The notes beneath the pieces were generated by a model. It was not told the DNA's origin. It was given only the letters and a program-made list of their open reading frames with translations, and did no database searches. This document shows positions 6,225-7,985 of a stretch of DNA of 7,985 nucleotides, piece by piece. Numbering within the stretch: the first letter of the stretch is position 1; each line of letters begins with the position of its first letter. The position numbers and the translations under genes are program-made. The stretch comes from Lachnospiraceae bacterium UBA1267 (GTDB taxonomy: Bacteria > Bacillota > Clostridia > Lachnospirales > Lachnospiraceae). Where the stretch lies: positions 1 through 7,985 of the forward strand of contig DBVJ01000140.1 of NCBI GenBank assembly GCA_002308115.1, written 5' to 3'.

Positions 6225-7985
6225 TTATTTCTGATCAGCCTGTTTCAGATAGCGCTCTTTCGCACAAAGTCCGGCATGCAGAAGATAACATGCCAGAAGA
6301 AGGACGATCAGCAGGATCGCCGGCCACAGCACCGCAAGCGGAGCCTGGCCCATTGCCGCTCTTCCTCTCGAAATAAGCGCTCCCAGGGTGATCGTATCTG
6401 CCTTTCCGCTCACGGGTCCGAGTCCAAGGAAGGCAAGGACCGTCACGCCGATGACAGAAGCACAGAAAACATGAACGACCTGTTCCAGCGCCGGCAGGAA
6501 CAGTGCGGTCTTTTCAGGTTTTACAGCTCTTCTGGCTTTGATTCCGTATCCGATGCGCTCGGCGATCCCGCCCCAGGCAAAGAGACCGATCGCAAAGAAA
6601 TACGCATAGGCGAACGCACCTTTGCCTACCAGAACGAGGAGGATCAGACCAAATGGCGCGCCGAAACCGAACACATAACGGATGCCTTTGAAAATCTCTC
6701 TGGCGCCGCCGCGGATCACGCCGGCGAGTACGCCGAAGCCAATGCCCAGAACACATGCGGCCAGCGTGTTCAGAAGCGCTGCAGTAACCGTGTTCCGAAG
6801 CCCGTAAAGCGAGATTGTGAGAAGATCTCGTCCGAAATCATCTGTTCCCAGAAGGTGGCCGTTGATTCCGGGTTTCAACAATCTTGCGGCGGCATCCAGT
6901 TTATCAGGATCAAATCTGGTGAAGAAGGGTCCGATGATCGACAGAACCAGAACGGCAGCAGCCAGAATGAGACCGATGATGAAGAGCACATTTCCGGAAT
7001 GGTCTTCTTTCTCACGTCTGGCATACACAAACTCTGCCGGATCGCCGCCTGATGCGAGCGCCGCGATCACGTCCAGAAGGAATCTCAAAAGGTAAATGAT
7101 CACCGCGAAGAGGATCAGTGCGGCGGTCACAAATCTCAGGTTCATCTGCATCAGGCTCTGCATGAGAACCACGCCGATCCCGCGGCCGGAGAAGACATTT
7201 TCGACCAGGATCGCAGAGACCGCGATCGCGGGCATCCGTGAAGCCGCCCAGGCTGAAACTGCGCCCACGGAACCGCCGAAACCGGCCCGGTGGCCGTTGA
7301 CTGCCGCGGCATCCATCAGATAGCCTGTCAATGGCAGTGTCAGTGTGAGGACCGGAATGATCCAGCCCGGGACATTCATCATCCCGTTGATCGGCAGAAG
7401 TCCGGTCCTGATGCCCAGAAAACGGATCAGAACAAATGCCAGCGCGGCGGGTGTCAGGCTCCTCAGGACGGCGGCGATGATGCGGAATACGTTCCTGCCG
7501 CCATTGGACCGGACCAGTCCTGTGAGCATGGCGATCACAAATGAGATCCCTAAAGGTATCAGGATCAGCATCAGCGTGACCCGGCTTCTTACGAGCAGTT
7601 CACCGATCGGAATCGACGTATTGCGGCCGAGTTTCGGAAACGCCTCCCTGAATAAGAGCGCTGCGAGGACGCCGATCACCAGTGCGATGACCATGAAGAT
7701 CAGCCTTTTCAGAATGTACTTTCCGCGGCCGTCACGGATCTTGAAGCTTTTTAACGGCGCAGGTTCTTCAGATAGGGCCTCCGGCTGAACAGGCGGCGCC
7801 TGATAGGCCGCGGGCACAGGCTGTGGCTGATACTGGTATACCGGGGTCGGCTGGGGTGCAGGCTGCGGTTGAGGCGCAGGCTGCGGTGTAGGCTGGGGTG
7901 CTGGCACCGGAGCAGGCTGCGGTTGAGGCGCCGGCTGCAGTGTAGGCTGGGGGGCTGGCACCGGAGCAGGCTGCGGTTGAGGCGC
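6225..7985 (-). CDS. Fused DppB-DppC-like ABC transporter permease with proline-rich repeat tail (5' end outside window)
   Basis: The reading frame is open to the right edge, so the true start is not seen; 586 residues are visible. Numbering from the GTG at 7961, residues 1-60 are Pro/Gln/Ala-rich repeats. Residues 80-312 resemble the DppB/OppB permease: a first helix at 83-104, further helices to about 302, and VENVFSGRGIGVVLMQSL (253-270), which matches the family's 'vE.vF..pGlG.ll..ai'. Residues 322-578 resemble DppC/OppC: HLLGTDDFGRDLL (369-381) is the diagnostic block, followed by LAFLGLG (509-515) and TLGALISRGR (525-534). Both halves of a peptide/nickel-type importer are thus in one chain. 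The EAA loops that touch the ATPase are poor in both halves, around 215-243 and 467-495. No ATPase or substrate-binding protein is in the window; they may lie upstream. It heads the visible part of a unit with CapA and the isomerase-like gene. Peptide import is likely by family but unproven here. Confidence 0.9.
   Translation of the reverse strand, partial: APQPQPAPVPAPQPTLQPAPQPQPAPVPAPQPTPQPAPQPQPAPQPTPVYQYQPQPVPAAYQAPPVQPEALSEEPAPLKSFKIRDGRGKYILKRLIFMVIALVIGVLAALLFREAFPKLGRNTSIPIGELLVRSRVTLMLILIPLGISFVIAMLTGLVRSNGGRNVFRIIAAVLRSLTPAALAFVLIRFLGIRTGLLPINGMMNVPGWIIPVLTLTLPLTGYLMDAAAVNGHRAGFGGSVGAVSAWAASRMPAIAVSAILVENVFSGRGIGVVLMQSLMQMNLRFVTAALILFAVIIYLLRFLLDVIAALASGGDPAEFVYARREKEDHSGNVLFIIGLILAAAVLVLSIIGPFFTRFDPDKLDAAARLLKPGINGHLLGTDDFGRDLLTISLYGLRNTVTAALLNTLAACVLGIGFGVLAGVIRGGAREIFKGIRYVFGFGAPFGLILLVLVGKGAFAYAYFFAIGLFAWGGIAERIGYGIKARRAVKPEKTALFLPALEQVVHVFCASVIGVTVLAFLGLGPVSGKADTITLGALISRGRAAMGQAPLAVLWPAILLIVLLLACYLLHAGLCAKERYLKQADQK
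7861..7985. repeat. 54-bp in-frame tandem repeat encoding a Pro/Gln/Ala-rich tail
   Basis: Two full copies (7861-7914 and 7915-7968) differ at only three positions, and a third begins at 7969 and runs off the window, identical over its 17 visible bases. On the minus strand each unit encodes 18 residues, APQPQPAPVPAPQPTxQP, with x being Leu or Pro. A shorter degenerate piece continues to about 7845. The period is a multiple of three, so copy-number change would keep the permease frame. Confidence 0.95.

Noticed and set aside
5148..7052. A 634-codon open frame on the plus strand, antisense to CapA and the permease
   Set aside because: It crosses two well-supported genes and the gap between them, its translation is rich in Arg, His and Cys with no recognisable domain, and long antisense frames are expected opposite genes with this codon bias.
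7845..7985. CRISPR-like or other repeat array at the right edge
   Set aside because: The copies are contiguous with no spacers, and they are in frame with the permease gene, so they are a coding tandem repeat.

Overview
The window looks like chromosomal DNA of a Gram-positive, low-to-moderate GC Firmicute (Bacillota), most likely an anaerobic Clostridia-type bacterium. The evidence is strong AGGAGG-type ribosome sites before nearly every gene, consensus vegetative promoters, short gene spacings, a classic hairpin terminator, and protein families common in gut and rumen clostridia. No rRNA, tRNA, CRISPR array, transposase, integrase or phage gene is visible. The species cannot be named from the sequence.

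There are seven protein genes in three transcription units. Unit A runs leftward from 2105 to 22: a four-helix membrane protein of unknown function, coupled by an ATGA overlap to a two-enzyme protein that joins a nitrilase-superfamily amidohydrolase to a glycerophosphodiester phosphodiesterase. Unit B runs rightward from 2245 to 3864: a 120-residue two-helix membrane protein, then a 413-residue protein that appears to carry an NlpC/P60-like (papain-fold) cysteine hydrolase domain and two Ig-like beta domains. Units A and B diverge from a 139-bp control region holding a perfect TTGACA-17-TATAAT promoter (rightward), an extended -10 promoter (leftward) and a short direct repeat between them.

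Unit C runs leftward from beyond the right edge to 3930: a 5'-incomplete, fused DppB-DppC-like ABC permease with a proline-rich repeat tail, a CapA-family metallophosphatase-fold protein, and a sugar phosphate isomerase/epimerase-like TIM-barrel protein. Units B and C converge on one hairpin with A and T tracts on both sides, which can serve as a terminator in both directions.

Taken together the region suggests a scavenging or cell-surface metabolism locus: a peptide-type permease with CapA (often linked to gamma-glutamyl or peptide metabolism), a sugar isomerase-like enzyme, an amide hydrolase joined to a phosphodiesterase, and a possible cell-wall or peptide hydrolase. That link is inferred from proximity only. 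The most unusual items are the nitrilase-GDPD fusion with an altered metal-site residue, the permease fusion with degenerate ATPase-coupling loops and a 54-bp repeat tail, and the cysteine hydrolase-like protein without a signal peptide.
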